NCBI RefSeq assembly: GCF_003958645.1
Contig: NZ_RXLO01000007.1
Span: forward strand, 62,001-126,000
Source: Chitinophaga rhizosphaerae
GTDB lineage: Bacteria > Bacteroidota > Bacteroidia > Chitinophagales > Chitinophagaceae
Direction of reading: 5' to 3'
DNA length: 64,000 nt
The notes below the pieces were generated by a model that was given only the letters and a program-made list of their open reading frames with translations, was not told the origin of the DNA and ran no database searches. Numbering within the stretch: the stretch's first letter is position 1; every line of letters starts with the position of its first letter. Made by a program: the position numbers and the translations under genes. Positions 17,185 through 25,837 of this stretch are shown piece by piece.

Positions 17185-17914
17185 GGAGCCTTCCGCAAAT
17201 GATCCCTGCGGCCACGGCGGCATTCAGCGATTCGGCCTGGCCGATGCGCGGGATGGTGATGTGATGGCTGCTGCGGCGGAGGGTTTCCTCGCTCAACCCG
17301 CGGGATTCGTTGCCGATGAGAATGATCCCCGTATCGATTTTTTGCGTGAGGGTAATATCGTTGCCGTGAAGGGTAGCGGCGTAGGAAGGGAGAGACGCAT
17401 GCTTTTCCAGGAACTGCGGGATGTCGCGGATGATGACGGGTACGCGCAGGAAGCTGCCCATCGTGGCCTGGATGGTTTTGGCGTTGAAAGCGTCTACACA
17501 ATCGGGAGAACATACCACCTGCCGGATGCCAAACCAGTCGGCTATACGAATGATGGTGCCCAGGTTCCCGGGGTCCTGGATGGTTTCCAGCGCGAGGGAA
17601 ACACCTTCGGGAACGAAGTCGCGCGCGGGCGGCATGTCTGCCAAAGCCACGGCGCGATTGGGGGTGGAAAGGGAAGACAGCTGCTTCAGGATCTCGGGGC
17701 TCACTTCCAGCACTTCCACACCTGTGGCCTTTTCAGCCAGTTCCCGGTTATCGAGCAGCCACTCCTGCGTGGCATACACTGCTTTGACGCCAACTCCCGA
17801 TCCCAGTAATTCCTGGACGATCTTATCGCCCTCGGCCACAAACTGGCCGAATTTTTGACGGTATTTTTTGTGCTGTAATCCGGTAATATATTTAATTTGC
17901 GCCTTTGATAACAT
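17177..17914 (-). CDS. TrmH/SpoU-family RNA 2'-O-methyltransferase
   Basis: A 245-residue SPOUT-class enzyme that transfers a methyl group from S-adenosylmethionine to a ribose 2'-hydroxyl in rRNA or tRNA. It has an N-terminal substrate-binding part (KYRQKFGQFVAEGDKIV) and the knotted catalytic domain with motif 1 ETIQDPGNLGTIIRIADWFG, motif 2 ILIGNESRGLS and motif 3 IPRIGQAESLNAAVAAGI. The open frame begins 21 codons earlier, but ATG 17914 gives the normal N-terminus and sits 5 nt after a perfect -7 box. Target nucleotide is unknown. Confidence 0.88.
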   Translation of the reverse strand: MLSKAQIKYITGLQHKKYRQKFGQFVAEGDKIVQELLGSGVGVKAVYATQEWLLDNRELAEKATGVEVLEVSPEILKQLSSLSTPNRAVALADMPPARDFVPEGVSLALETIQDPGNLGTIIRIADWFGIRQVVCSPDCVDAFNAKTIQATMGSFLRVPVIIRDIPQFLEKHASLPSYAATLHGNDITLTQKIDTGIILIGNESRGLSEETLRRSSHHITIPRIGQAESLNAAVAAGIICGRLLI

Positions 17915-17919
17915 AGGGT

Positions 17920-17927
17920 CAAACCTA
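17920..17927 (-). promoter_or_regulatory. -7 box TAGGTTTG, predicted leaderless start
   Basis: A perfect TAnnTTTG on the minus strand ends 5 nt before the ATG at 17914. Confidence 0.55.
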
Positions 17928-18000
17928 CGTGAATTCCGGCATTCAGCCAAGATGTCCCGCCACGGCGGGCCCGGCACTTACCCGTTAATTGAGTCTGACA

Positions 18001-20433
18001 GTGAAGAAACCGACATACCCATCCCCTTTCGGACAGCCCCTGCAGCATGCGCTCTGGCTGATGGTATGCCTGTTCCTGGCTGCCTGCTCCAATACCCGTT
18101 ACCTCCAGGAAAATCAAAGCCTCCTGGTTGGCGCGAAAGTCGAGATCAACGGCGCGCTGTCGTCCAACGAAAAAACAGATCTGAAAAACGACCTGTCCAG
18201 CCGCTCGCTCATGCTGCAACAGCCCAACCGCAAATTCCTCGGTTCCCGCATCAAAGTCTGGCTCTACAATCAAAAAAATTACGAAAAGAAAAGCAACTGG
18301 CTCTGGAACCTCATGCTGAGCGAACGGAACCTCGAAGCCCCCGTCATCTACGACTCGGTTAAAACCAGGGAGTCGATGGACCGGATGGTGGCCTATCTCA
18401 ACAACCAGGGCTATTTCTACGCCACCGTACAATCCCGCCAGAGCGATCATGGGCAGAAAGCGGATGTCACCTACGAGGTCAACACCGGGAAGAACTTCAT
18501 CGTCCGGAAGATCATCTACGATATCCCCGACACCGCCATCGCGCAGGTCGTGAAGGAAGGGGAGAAGCTGTCGCTCCTGAAAACCGACGTCCCCTACAAA
18601 GCGGCTAACCTGAGCAGCGAGCGCGAACGGCTCACCCGCCTCATCCGCGACGCCGGGTATTACAAGTTCAACCGCGACCTGGTCGTTTTCACTGTAGACA
18701 CCCTCAATAAATCCCTCTTCGTTGATCCGCTCAACCCTTTCGAGGTGATGTCCGGGGTGCTGCGCGCCGACCAGAAACCGACGCTCGACGTGGAAGTAGC
18801 GATCCTCCCGCCGGAAGACTCCGCCAGCGACCAGACGAAACTTTTCTACCTCAACAAAATTTTCGTTTATCCCGACATGACGTTGCAGGAAAGCAACGAA
18901 GACAGTTCATTCCATACCACTACCACGCGCAACCTGATCATCAAATACCACCAGAACATCGTTCGCCCGCGGGTGCTCACCCGCGCCATCCAGCTGCGGC
19001 CGGGAGAAAGATATTCCACGTCCAACTACAGCAATACCATCAGCCGGTTGTACGATCTCAACCTCTGGCAGTTCGTGAGTTTGCAGTATAAAGACGTGAA
19101 AGATACCGTCCAGAAACTGGACGCCTATATACAGCTGTCGCCGCGCAAGAAGCAGGAAATGAGCACCAACTTCGACGTCACCACTTCCAACGACTATGCC
19201 GTGGGTAGCGCCGTTTCCGTAGGGTACCGCCACTTCAACCTCAACCGCGCCGCCAACGAATTGCATATTACCGTGAAGGGCGGGCTGGAACTGCGGAACC
19301 AGGCGCGCGCCGGGCTTTCGCTGCAGTCGCAGGAATATGGCATCAACGCCGATTATGTGCTCCCGCGGTTCATGCTGCCTTTCCGCGTGCGGCAGAATTA
19401 CCGGTCTACGGCAAAGACGCGCATTTCCGCGGGGTATAACAATCTCCGCCGTATCGACCGTTTCAATATCCGCACCGTGACGGGCGCTTTGGGATATGAG
19501 TGGAACGAATCGATCTACAAACGCTGGAGCGTGAAACCGTTTAACCTGAATTACGTGGGAGTTACGCTGGTGCAGGGTTTCAAGGATACGGTAGTGAGCA
19601 AGAACCCTTATTTGCAGCGCAGCTTCGAACCGGCATTCATCGGTGGCGAAGCGGCGGCGTTCATCTTCAGCAACGACGATATTTTCCATAAAAGACAGAA
19701 CACCTATTTCCGTGCCGCCATCGAGGAATCGGGCGCCTGGCTGGAAGGGGTGAACAGTTTACTGAACGTGCTGACCAATAAGCGCGACGACCTGGAATCG
19801 GCCGCCAACGTGAATATTTCGCGGTTCGTGCGGCTGGATCTCGATTATCGCCATTACTGGAATTACAACCGCAGCAGCGTGGCCACCCGCGCCTATCTCG
19901 GCCTGGGCCTGCCTTACGGGCAGAGCGACGTGCTGCCGTACGTGAGGCAGTTCACTTCCGGCGGTCCCAACAGCATCCGCGCATGGCGGCTGCGCACGCT
20001 GGGCCCTGGCTCGTTCCGCAGCGATACGCTGGCGCAATCCGCTATCTTCCCCGATCAAACGGGTGATATGCGTTTCGAAGGGAATGTGGAATACCGGTTC
20101 AACATCCTCCGGCTTTTTGGTGGCACGATGATGCTGAAAGGCGCTACCTTCCTGGATTTTGGTAATATCTGGATGTTGAAGGACGATACCGGCAGGCCCG
20201 GTGCGGCGTTCAAGATCAAGAACCTGTACAACGACCTGGCGATCGGTACCGGTGCCGGCGCACGGCTGGATTTCAGTTATTTCGTCATCCGTATCGATTG
20301 GGGCATCCCGCTCAAAAAACCATACCCTGCCGAAGGCGGCAAGAAATGGTTCGTCAGCGAATGGGCGTTGGGCGACGGCCGCTGGCGCCGCGACAACGTC
20401 ATCTGGAACGTAGCGATCGGCTATCCGTTCTGA
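18001..20433 (+). CDS. tamL: Translocation and assembly module lipoprotein TamL (BamA-like)
   Basis: An outer-membrane protein of about 810 residues with POTRA-like periplasmic repeats and a C-terminal Omp85 (BamA/TamA) beta-barrel, including GQSDVLPYVRQFTSGGPNSI and a terminal aromatic residue in VAIGYPF. The N-terminus has a lipoprotein signal with the lipobox LAAC, so it is lipidated, which defines the Bacteroidota TamL type rather than BamA. It should work with TamB in outer-membrane biogenesis. The likely start is GTG 18001; a TTG four codons earlier (17989) is also possible. It overlaps truB by 13 nt, tail to tail. Confidence 0.88.
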   Translation: MKKPTYPSPFGQPLQHALWLMVCLFLAACSNTRYLQENQSLLVGAKVEINGALSSNEKTDLKNDLSSRSLMLQQPNRKFLGSRIKVWLYNQKNYEKKSNWLWNLMLSERNLEAPVIYDSVKTRESMDRMVAYLNNQGYFYATVQSRQSDHGQKADVTYEVNTGKNFIVRKIIYDIPDTAIAQVVKEGEKLSLLKTDVPYKAANLSSERERLTRLIRDAGYYKFNRDLVVFTVDTLNKSLFVDPLNPFEVMSGVLRADQKPTLDVEVAILPPEDSASDQTKLFYLNKIFVYPDMTLQESNEDSSFHTTTTRNLIIKYHQNIVRPRVLTRAIQLRPGERYSTSNYSNTISRLYDLNLWQFVSLQYKDVKDTVQKLDAYIQLSPRKKQEMSTNFDVTTSNDYAVGSAVSVGYRHFNLNRAANELHITVKGGLELRNQARAGLSLQSQEYGINADYVLPRFMLPFRVRQNYRSTAKTRISAGYNNLRRIDRFNIRTVTGALGYEWNESIYKRWSVKPFNLNYVGVTLVQGFKDTVVSKNPYLQRSFEPAFIGGEAAAFIFSNDDIFHKRQNTYFRAAIEESGAWLEGVNSLLNVLTNKRDDLESAANVNISRFVRLDLDYRHYWNYNRSSVATRAYLGLGLPYGQSDVLPYVRQFTSGGPNSIRAWRLRTLGPGSFRSDTLAQSAIFPDQTGDMRFEGNVEYRFNILRLFGGTMMLKGATFLDFGNIWMLKDDTGRPGAAFKIKNLYNDLAIGTGAGARLDFSYFVIRIDWGIPLKKPYPAEGGKKWFVSEWALGDGRWRRDNVIWNVAIGYPF

Positions 20434-21113
20434 GTTTCCTGTTTTTTCCTGTAATCATCGATGAATGCCATCACGTCCATCGCGTCTTCCAGCTTGAAGT
20501 CGCCGATACGGGTGCGGCATAGGCTGCTGAGATAGCCGCCACATCCTGCGGCTGCGCCGAAATCGTTGGCGAGGGAGCGGATGTAGGTGCCGGTGCTGCA
20601 TTCCACGCGGAAATGCACGACGGGCAGTTCCACTTTCGTGATCTCGAATGCGTGGATCGTGATGGCGCGGGGCTCCACTTTCACTTCCACGCCTTTGCGG
20701 GCAAGGTGGTAAATGGGTTTTCCGTTCTGTTTGATGGCGGAGTGGATGGGTGGCAATTGTTGCAGGGGGCCGGTAAAGGTATCGGCGATGGCCTGCAACG
20801 CGGCGAGGTCCAGTTCCGGGACGGGTTGATGGTCCTGGGGCTCGGATTCCAGGTCGAACGTAGGGGTTACGGCGCCGAGGGTGAAGGTGCCGGTGTATTC
20901 CTTTTCTTTGGCCTGGTATTCGTTGATTTTCTTCGTCATTTTGCCCGTGCAGCAGATGAGGAGCCCCGTGGCCAGGGGGTCCAGCGTGCCGGCATGGCCT
21001 ATCTTGGCTTTGGTGGTATTGCGGATCTTGCGGACAACGTCGAACGACGTCCAGGTCAAGGGTTTATTGATCAACAGCACGGCGCCTTCCTGAAAATTCG
21101 GTGTTTCTGACAT
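20421..21113 (-). CDS. truB: tRNA pseudouridine(55) synthase
   Basis: A 230-residue TruB enzyme that converts U55 in the T-loop of tRNAs to pseudouridine. The N-terminal LLINKPLTWTSFDVV and the catalytic aspartate in GHAGTLDPLATG are intact, with later family segments EYTGTFTLGA, QLPPIHSAIKQNGKP and ECSTGTYIRSLANDFG. It is shorter than E. coli TruB (about 314), lacking most of the C-terminal PUA region, as is usual in Bacteroidota. The MFS gene follows on the minus strand's downstream side but in a separate unit. Confidence 0.94.
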   Translation of the reverse strand: MSETPNFQEGAVLLINKPLTWTSFDVVRKIRNTTKAKIGHAGTLDPLATGLLICCTGKMTKKINEYQAKEKEYTGTFTLGAVTPTFDLESEPQDHQPVPELDLAALQAIADTFTGPLQQLPPIHSAIKQNGKPIYHLARKGVEVKVEPRAITIHAFEITKVELPVVHFRVECSTGTYIRSLANDFGAAAGCGGYLSSLCRTRIGDFKLEDAMDVMAFIDDYRKKQETQNG

Positions 21114-21132
21114 GGCGCAAAGATAATAAGTT

Positions 21133-22284
21133 TTACTTGCCTTCTCCGCCTGCCGGCCTTCTCATCGCCATCACGGTTATCATGGAAGCCATGAGCGCGA
21201 TGAAGATAAACGATATCCGCAGCCCTGACGCCTGAGCGATGAACCCGATCAGCGGCGGCCCCAGAAGGAAACCGAAAAACCCGAACGTGCTCACGGCCGC
21301 GAGCGCCATGCTCTGGCTCATGGTTTTGGTGCGCCCCGCCTGGCTGTATACCAGCGGAATAACGGTGGAAACGCCCAGTCCTACAAGGAAAAATCCCAAT
21401 GCAGACATCCACACCGTCGGGAAAGCCACGGCCAGCAACAATCCTGATGCCGCCAGCACGCCGCTGCCTTTCAGCATGCCCGAAATACCGAACCGTTTGG
21501 TCAGCCAGTCGCCCACGAATCTGCCCGACGTCGTTGCTGCAGTGAAAGCAGTATACCCGATGGTCACTTTCCCGGGATCGGCTGCTACCACTTTCGCGAA
21601 GTAAACCCCGCTCCAGTCGTACATCGTGCCTTCGCAGATCATGCAGCAGAAAGCGATGATGCCCAGGCTGATGAGGGCTTTATCGGGTTTTACGAAAATC
21701 GGCTGGCGCCCGCCGGCTGTTTTGGTGTGGGGAAGGGAATTGCGGAAAGACAGGATGATCAGCAGTAACGCCAGCCCGGCAATCATCATGAAATGCCGGG
21801 AAGGCGGCGTTTTGAGGTTCACCATCAGCGTGCCAATCCCTGCGCCCGCGAGCCCCGCCAGGCTCCACACGGCGTGGAACGACGACATGATCGATTTCCC
21901 GTACAATGCTTCCACGCTCACGGCCTGCGTATTCACCGAAATATTGCCGAGGTTGCCGGCAAATCCGAAGAGGAAAAGGACGAACCCCAATATCCAGGGA
22001 TTGCCCGCCTGCCCGATGCAGAAAAGGAAAACGGCATACAAAACCGCCGCCAGGATCATTACCGGCCGGCTGCCAGACCTCGTTACGAGCCACCCGGCGA
22101 TCGGCAGCGAAATGAGCGCGCCCACGGGAATGCAAAGCAGCAAACTTCCCAGCGCCGCTTCGCTCAGGTTCAAATGCTCCTGAATGGCCGGAATGCGGGA
22201 GGCCCAGGAGGCGAAACAAAGTCCATTGAGAAAGAAAAAGGCCGCGACAGATAGCCGGGCCTTTTGTTTATCGATTACAGTCAT
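21133..22284 (-). CDS. Major facilitator superfamily transporter
   Basis: A 383-residue inner-membrane protein with about 12 helices and the MFS loop motif GWLVTRSGSRPVM between helices 2 and 3. The start SVAAFFFLNGLCFASWASRIP resembles the FucP-like/YbjJ group, so a sugar or small organic compound is possible, but substrate is not determined. ATG 22284 overlaps the stop of the nitronate monooxygenase gene as ATGA, showing translational coupling; the longer open frame to 22392 is therefore rejected. It is the third gene of the ribE unit. Confidence 0.88.
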   Translation of the reverse strand: MTVIDKQKARLSVAAFFFLNGLCFASWASRIPAIQEHLNLSEAALGSLLLCIPVGALISLPIAGWLVTRSGSRPVMILAAVLYAVFLFCIGQAGNPWILGFVLFLFGFAGNLGNISVNTQAVSVEALYGKSIMSSFHAVWSLAGLAGAGIGTLMVNLKTPPSRHFMMIAGLALLLIILSFRNSLPHTKTAGGRQPIFVKPDKALISLGIIAFCCMICEGTMYDWSGVYFAKVVAADPGKVTIGYTAFTAATTSGRFVGDWLTKRFGISGMLKGSGVLAASGLLLAVAFPTVWMSALGFFLVGLGVSTVIPLVYSQAGRTKTMSQSMALAAVSTFGFFGFLLGPPLIGFIAQASGLRISFIFIALMASMITVMAMRRPAGGEGK

Positions 22285-23270
22285 TTGCAGAAAGGCTGAA
22301 AACTTTGCCGGTACTCCTCCGTCAGGTTGGATACGATGGTTGCCACGGGCTCGATGCCGTCTACCATTTCCACGCTCTGACCTGCGCTCCACAGCTGGTT
22401 ATAATAATTGGGTTTGGTCGCTTTTTCCAGCATTTTCATGCCTTTGAGCTGCACCATCATCTTGAAATACTTCCTGGTGCGCGGGTTGCGCGACAACCAT
22501 TTCTCCCAGCTGCTTTGCTTGTACCCGAGCTTCTGGGCGGCGGGCGTATTGATAATGTTGCAGGGCGTGCCGGAAAGACGTTCGGTCAGCACGATGTCTT
22601 CCATGCCATGGTCCACGATGGCTTGTTTGTATTCGTCGCTCACATTGGCTTCCGGGCTGGCGATGAAGCGCGTGCCGATGGAAACGCCGTCTGCCCCGAG
22701 CACCATGGCGCTGGCCATTTGCTGTCCGGAAGCGATGCCGCCGGCGGCTACCACGGGCATGTCGGGGAAGGCTTTTCGCAGTGCGGGAACGAGGATGTGC
22801 ATGGGGTAGGGGCCGGCGTGGCCGCCTGCGCCCGAACATACGGCGATGAACCCGTCTGCGCCTACCTGTGCCGCTTTATGGGCGTGTTCGAGGTTGGTGA
22901 CGTCGCAAAAGACTTTCGCGCCGTAGGAATGGGCGGCGTCGATCACTTCGCGGGGATTGCCGAGGGAGGTGATGTAAAACGGAACTTTGGCTGCCACGCA
23001 GGCTTCCAGGTGCTTTTTATATAGCGGGTTCGTTTTCTGTACGATGAGGTTGACGCCGTAGTTGCCGCCGGGATGGGCGGAACGGACTGCGTTGAGCCTT
23101 TCCAGCACGGCGTGCAGCTCGCCTTCCTTCCGGTAGTTCAGGGAAGGGAATGTGCCCGCGATGCCGCACCGGATCGCGGCGCTTACCATGGCCTCGTTGC
23201 TGACGAGGAACATGGGGGCCATGATCACAGGATGCCGGACGCCCAACAGGTCGGTGATGGGATGGTTCAT
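22281..23270 (-). CDS. Nitronate monooxygenase-like FMN enzyme
   Basis: A 329-residue TIM-barrel flavoprotein of the 2-nitropropane dioxygenase family, with HPVIMAPMFLVSNEAMVSA at the N-terminus, the active-site segment CSGAGGHAGPY and the phosphate-binding VVAAGGIASGQQ and GADGVSIGTRF loops. Such enzymes use FMN to oxidise alkyl nitronates; some relatives are enoyl reductases, so the substrate is tentative. The start shares an ATGA overlap with the ribE stop and its own stop overlaps the MFS start, which makes a tight three-gene operon joining a flavin-dependent enzyme to riboflavin synthase. Confidence 0.88.
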   Translation of the reverse strand: MNHPITDLLGVRHPVIMAPMFLVSNEAMVSAAIRCGIAGTFPSLNYRKEGELHAVLERLNAVRSAHPGGNYGVNLIVQKTNPLYKKHLEACVAAKVPFYITSLGNPREVIDAAHSYGAKVFCDVTNLEHAHKAAQVGADGFIAVCSGAGGHAGPYPMHILVPALRKAFPDMPVVAAGGIASGQQMASAMVLGADGVSIGTRFIASPEANVSDEYKQAIVDHGMEDIVLTERLSGTPCNIINTPAAQKLGYKQSSWEKWLSRNPRTRKYFKMMVQLKGMKMLEKATKPNYYNQLWSAGQSVEMVDGIEPVATIVSNLTEEYRQSFQPFCK

Positions 23271-23875
23271 GTTGTGAGGGATGATTTCGCTCGGGTTTGT
23301 AATTGGCGCGCCACGTATTTGCCCAAAATGTCGAATTCCAGGTTCACGGTGCTGCCGGGTTTCAGGTGCCGGATATTGGTGTGATCATATGTATATGGTA
23401 TGATGGCCACGGAAAACGCATCGCCGGAAATGTCGAACACCGTGAGGCTCACGCCGTTCAGGCAGATAGACCCCTTTTCGACGATCAGCGGCGCAAAGGA
23501 AGGGTCGAAACCGAACCGGAAAAGCCAGCTGCCGTCTTGCGGTTCCGCGGAGAGGCAGGTCCCCGTGCCGTCTACATGCCCCTGCACGATGTGCCCGTCG
23601 ATGCGGCTGTTAAATACCATGGCCCTTTCCAGGTTCACGGCATGGCCGGGCCGGAGGTCGCCGATATTGGTCTTTTGCAGCGTTTCCGCTACCGCGATGG
23701 TGGTGTAGCGGTCTGCCTCCACTGCCGTGACGGTCAGGCAAACGCCGTTATGGGATACGCTCTGGTCGATTTTCAGTTCCTGCGCCAGGGGCGTGCTGAT
23801 AGTGAGTTCCAGGTTGCCGCCCGCGGTAGTGGCGGCTGCCACGATGCCTGTCGTTTCAATAATGCCGGTAAACAT
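23267..23875 (-). CDS. ribE: Riboflavin synthase (alpha chain)
   Basis: A 202-residue enzyme that dismutates two 6,7-dimethyl-8-ribityllumazines to riboflavin. It consists of two tandem lumazine-binding domains, starting MFTGIIETTG and with SVSHNGVCLTV in the first and SICLNGVSLTV in the second. The start at 23875 is chosen because MFTGIIE is invariant; three codons upstream are also open. A TAAATTTG box ends 6 nt upstream, leaving no room for an FMN riboswitch. It leads the ribE-nitronate monooxygenase-MFS operon. Confidence 0.95.
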   Translation of the reverse strand: MFTGIIETTGIVAAATTAGGNLELTISTPLAQELKIDQSVSHNGVCLTVTAVEADRYTTIAVAETLQKTNIGDLRPGHAVNLERAMVFNSRIDGHIVQGHVDGTGTCLSAEPQDGSWLFRFGFDPSFAPLIVEKGSICLNGVSLTVFDISGDAFSVAIIPYTYDHTNIRHLKPGSTVNLEFDILGKYVARQLQTRAKSSLTT

Positions 23876-23881
23876 AATACA

Positions 23882-23889
23882 CAAATTTA
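23882..23889 (-). promoter_or_regulatory. -7 box TAAATTTG of the ribE operon
   Basis: A perfect TAnnTTTG on the minus strand ends 6 nt before the ribE ATG; leader length is therefore close to zero. Confidence 0.55.
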
Positions 23890-23926
23890 ATGGAGAATTG
23901 CCGGCGGAAGAAATGACGAATATTTT

Positions 23927-23956
23927 TTGCGAATAAAAAAGTTATGATTACCTTTG
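23927..23956 (+). promoter_or_regulatory. Promoter of rpsU
   Basis: TTG at 23927-23929, 19-nt spacer, perfect TACCTTTG at 23949-23956; start of transcription about 37 nt before the rpsU ATG. Confidence 0.8.
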
Positions 23957-23998
23957 CTGTCCGTAAAAATATACTGTAAAACAGAATAAAGGAGAAAT

Positions 23999-24196
23999 AT
24001 GTTAATCATCGATTCCAAAGATTGCGAAAACATCGACAAAGCGCTCAAAAAGTATAAAAAGAAATTTGAGAAAGCGAAAATTCTGCTGCAACTGAGAGAG
24101 CGTCAGTCGTTTACCAAGCCTTCTATCCGCCGTCGCACCCAGGTGCTGAAGGCTGTATACAAGCAGCAGGTAGCAACCGGCAAGTTCGATCAGTAA
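23999..24196 (+). CDS. rpsU: 30S ribosomal protein bS21
   Basis: A 65-residue basic protein beginning MLIIDSKDCENIDKALKKYK with the bS21 core KFEKAKILLQLRERQSFTKPS and a further RRRTQVLKAVYKQQ helix. bS21 binds near the anti-Shine-Dalgarno end of 16S rRNA; in Bacteroidota it is implicated in sequestering that sequence. It has a strong promoter and is closed by the 18-bp hairpin at 24224-24274. The order rpsU, Xer recombinase, hpf, tRNAs, tuf is common in this phylum. Confidence 0.95.
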   Translation: MLIIDSKDCENIDKALKKYKKKFEKAKILLQLRERQSFTKPSIRRRTQVLKAVYKQQVATGKFDQ

Positions 24197-24223
24197 TTAG
24201 ATTATTACATCTTTTTATACACG

Positions 24224-24274
24224 AAATTGATGATTGTAAAGGAATAATGTATCTTTACAATCATCAATTTTTTT
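24224..24274 (+). terminator. Long-stem terminator between rpsU and the recombinase gene
   Basis: AAATTGATGATTGTAAAG at 24224-24241 and its exact reverse complement at 24253-24270 form an 18-bp stem with an 11-nt loop, followed by a run of seven T residues ending one base before the GTG start of the recombinase. It also contains a possible TTG-N20-TATCTTTA promoter for that gene. Confidence 0.8.
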
Positions 24275-25240
24275 GTGTTGGATCAAGTGCACCTTCCTCC
24301 GCTGGCGCAGGATTTCCTGGCCTGGCTCTCCCTCGAAAAGCGGTATTCGCCGCATACGGTGCAATCCTATTCCCTTGATCTTCAACAGTTTTTTCAATAC
24401 CTGCAAAGCCAGTACGACGGCATCCCGCTCGAAAGCGTGAAGGCTTCTCATGTCAAGTCGTGGCTCGCCCTCGGCCTGGAAGGCCGTAGAAAGGCGGAAG
24501 ACGCCCGCAAGGGAACGCCAGCGCCCGCTTCCGCCGTCACCATCCGCCGGAAGATGTCGGCCCTCAGGTCCTTCTTCAAGTTCGCCCTGCGAAAAGGCGT
24601 GCTCCAGCAAAGCCCCATGGCCCGTGTAACAGGTCCCAAACTGCCGGAAAGGCTGCCCGTGTTCGTAGACGAAATGGCCATGGAAAAGCTTGCGCAGCCG
24701 TCTACAGGGGAGGAGAGCCCGCTTTTCGGCGACGACTTCACCGGGGTTACCCAATGTCTTATCATGCGGTTGCTGTATCATGCCGGCATCCGGCGCGCGG
24801 AGCTGATCGGTCTGGAAGACACGAGTGTCGATATTTCCAACGGGCAGATAAAAGTGCTCGGAAAGGGGAATAAGGAGCGGATCATCCCGGTCGGGATCGG
24901 GTTATTGAAAGACATCCGGAATTACTTTGATAAGCGCGAAGAAGCCATTCCGGGGTATTCCGGCAAGGCGATGCTCTGCCTGCCCAATGGCAAGCCTGTT
25001 CAGGCCTGGGACGTGTACCGTACGGTGCGCCGTGTGCTGGAGCGGGTGACTACGTTGAAAAAGCGGAGTCCGCACGTGTTGCGGCATACCTTCGCGACGC
25101 ACCTGGTGAACAACGGGGCAGACATCAATGCGGTGAAGGAGTTGCTGGGCCATGCGAGCCTGGCATCTACCCAGGTGTATACCCATAATACGATCGAGAA
25201 GCTGCGCCGGGTGCATAAGCAGGCGCATCCGCGGGGGTAG
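24275..25240 (+). CDS. xerC: Tyrosine recombinase of the XerC/XerD type
   Basis: A 321-residue tyrosine recombinase with an N-terminal SAM-like DNA-binding domain (YSPHTVQSYSLDLQQFFQYL) and a C-terminal catalytic domain. All six active-site positions are seen: Arg in AGIRRAEL, Lys in LGKGNKER, His and Arg in HVLRHTFATH, His in LGHASLAS and Tyr in QVYTH. Its place among housekeeping genes suggests chromosome dimer resolution at dif rather than a mobile element; XerC versus XerD cannot be told apart. The start is a GTG at 24275, directly after the terminator T-run. Confidence 0.88.
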   Translation: MLDQVHLPPLAQDFLAWLSLEKRYSPHTVQSYSLDLQQFFQYLQSQYDGIPLESVKASHVKSWLALGLEGRRKAEDARKGTPAPASAVTIRRKMSALRSFFKFALRKGVLQQSPMARVTGPKLPERLPVFVDEMAMEKLAQPSTGEESPLFGDDFTGVTQCLIMRLLYHAGIRRAELIGLEDTSVDISNGQIKVLGKGNKERIIPVGIGLLKDIRNYFDKREEAIPGYSGKAMLCLPNGKPVQAWDVYRTVRRVLERVTTLKKRSPHVLRHTFATHLVNNGADINAVKELLGHASLASTQVYTHNTIEKLRRVHKQAHPRG

Positions 25241-25492
25241 TGTCAAAGTTTTCGTTGACAGAAAAATGCACTAATCAAAAACAGTTTGGTGAATGATGCG
25301 CGTCATCCTTTGCGGTGGAAGGGAGCGCTAATATTGGGTATGGTCATTTTAACAAAATTTTTAGGGGCAGACACATTGATTTGAGTGGGAAGAATTAGTA
25401 TATTAGTAATACAGTTCTTTAGATAAAAAAAGCGCCTATGATGTATGACTACTAATTTGAAATCAGATTGTTAAATGTAAAATTTTAGTGCT

Positions 25493-25792
25493 ATGAATGT
25501 TCAAATTCAAACAGTGCGTTTTGATGCTGACGCCAAATTAATTGATCATGTGAATAAGAGAGTCCAGAAACTTTCCACCTTTTACGACAAGATTGTACAA
25601 GTAGAGATTTTCCTTAAGTTAGATCAGTTAGCCCACCATGTAAAAGACAAAATAGCGGAGATCCGCGTAAATGTACCCCGTCACAGCTTCTTTGTAAAGC
25701 ATGAGAGCAAATCCTTCGAAGAGTCCTTCGATCTTGCGTTTGACAGCCTTGTTAACCAGATCAAGCGTAAGAAAGAGAAGAATTTACATTAA
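25493..25792 (+). CDS. hpf: Ribosome hibernation-promoting factor (short HPF/RaiA)
   Basis: A 99-residue protein with the beta-alpha-beta-beta-beta-alpha layout of the HPF/RaiA family, starting MNVQIQTVRFDADAKLIDHV and ending in a basic helix (QIKRKKEKNLH). It blocks the tRNA sites of the 30S subunit in stationary phase. It has the short form, without the C-terminal dimerisation domain. The 252-nt gap before it is AT-rich and has a small TGTCAA/TTGACA inverted repeat at 25241-25260 but no clear TAnnTTTG box. Confidence 0.9.
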   Translation: MNVQIQTVRFDADAKLIDHVNKRVQKLSTFYDKIVQVEIFLKLDQLAHHVKDKIAEIRVNVPRHSFFVKHESKSFEESFDLAFDSLVNQIKRKKEKNLH

Positions 25793-25807
25793 AATCTCAA
25801 AAATATT

Positions 25808-25837
25808 TTGGAATTATTATTCTCTTTACTACCTTTG
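25808..25837 (+). promoter_or_regulatory. Promoter of the tRNA-tuf operon
   Basis: TTG at 25808-25810, 19-nt spacer, perfect TACCTTTG at 25830-25837. A second weaker candidate (TTG 25948-25950, TATTTTG 25972-25978) lies closer to the first tRNA. Confidence 0.7.

Noticed and set aside
23876..23998. FMN riboswitch upstream of ribE
   Set aside because: The -7 box lies 6 nt from the start codon, leaving no leader that could hold one.
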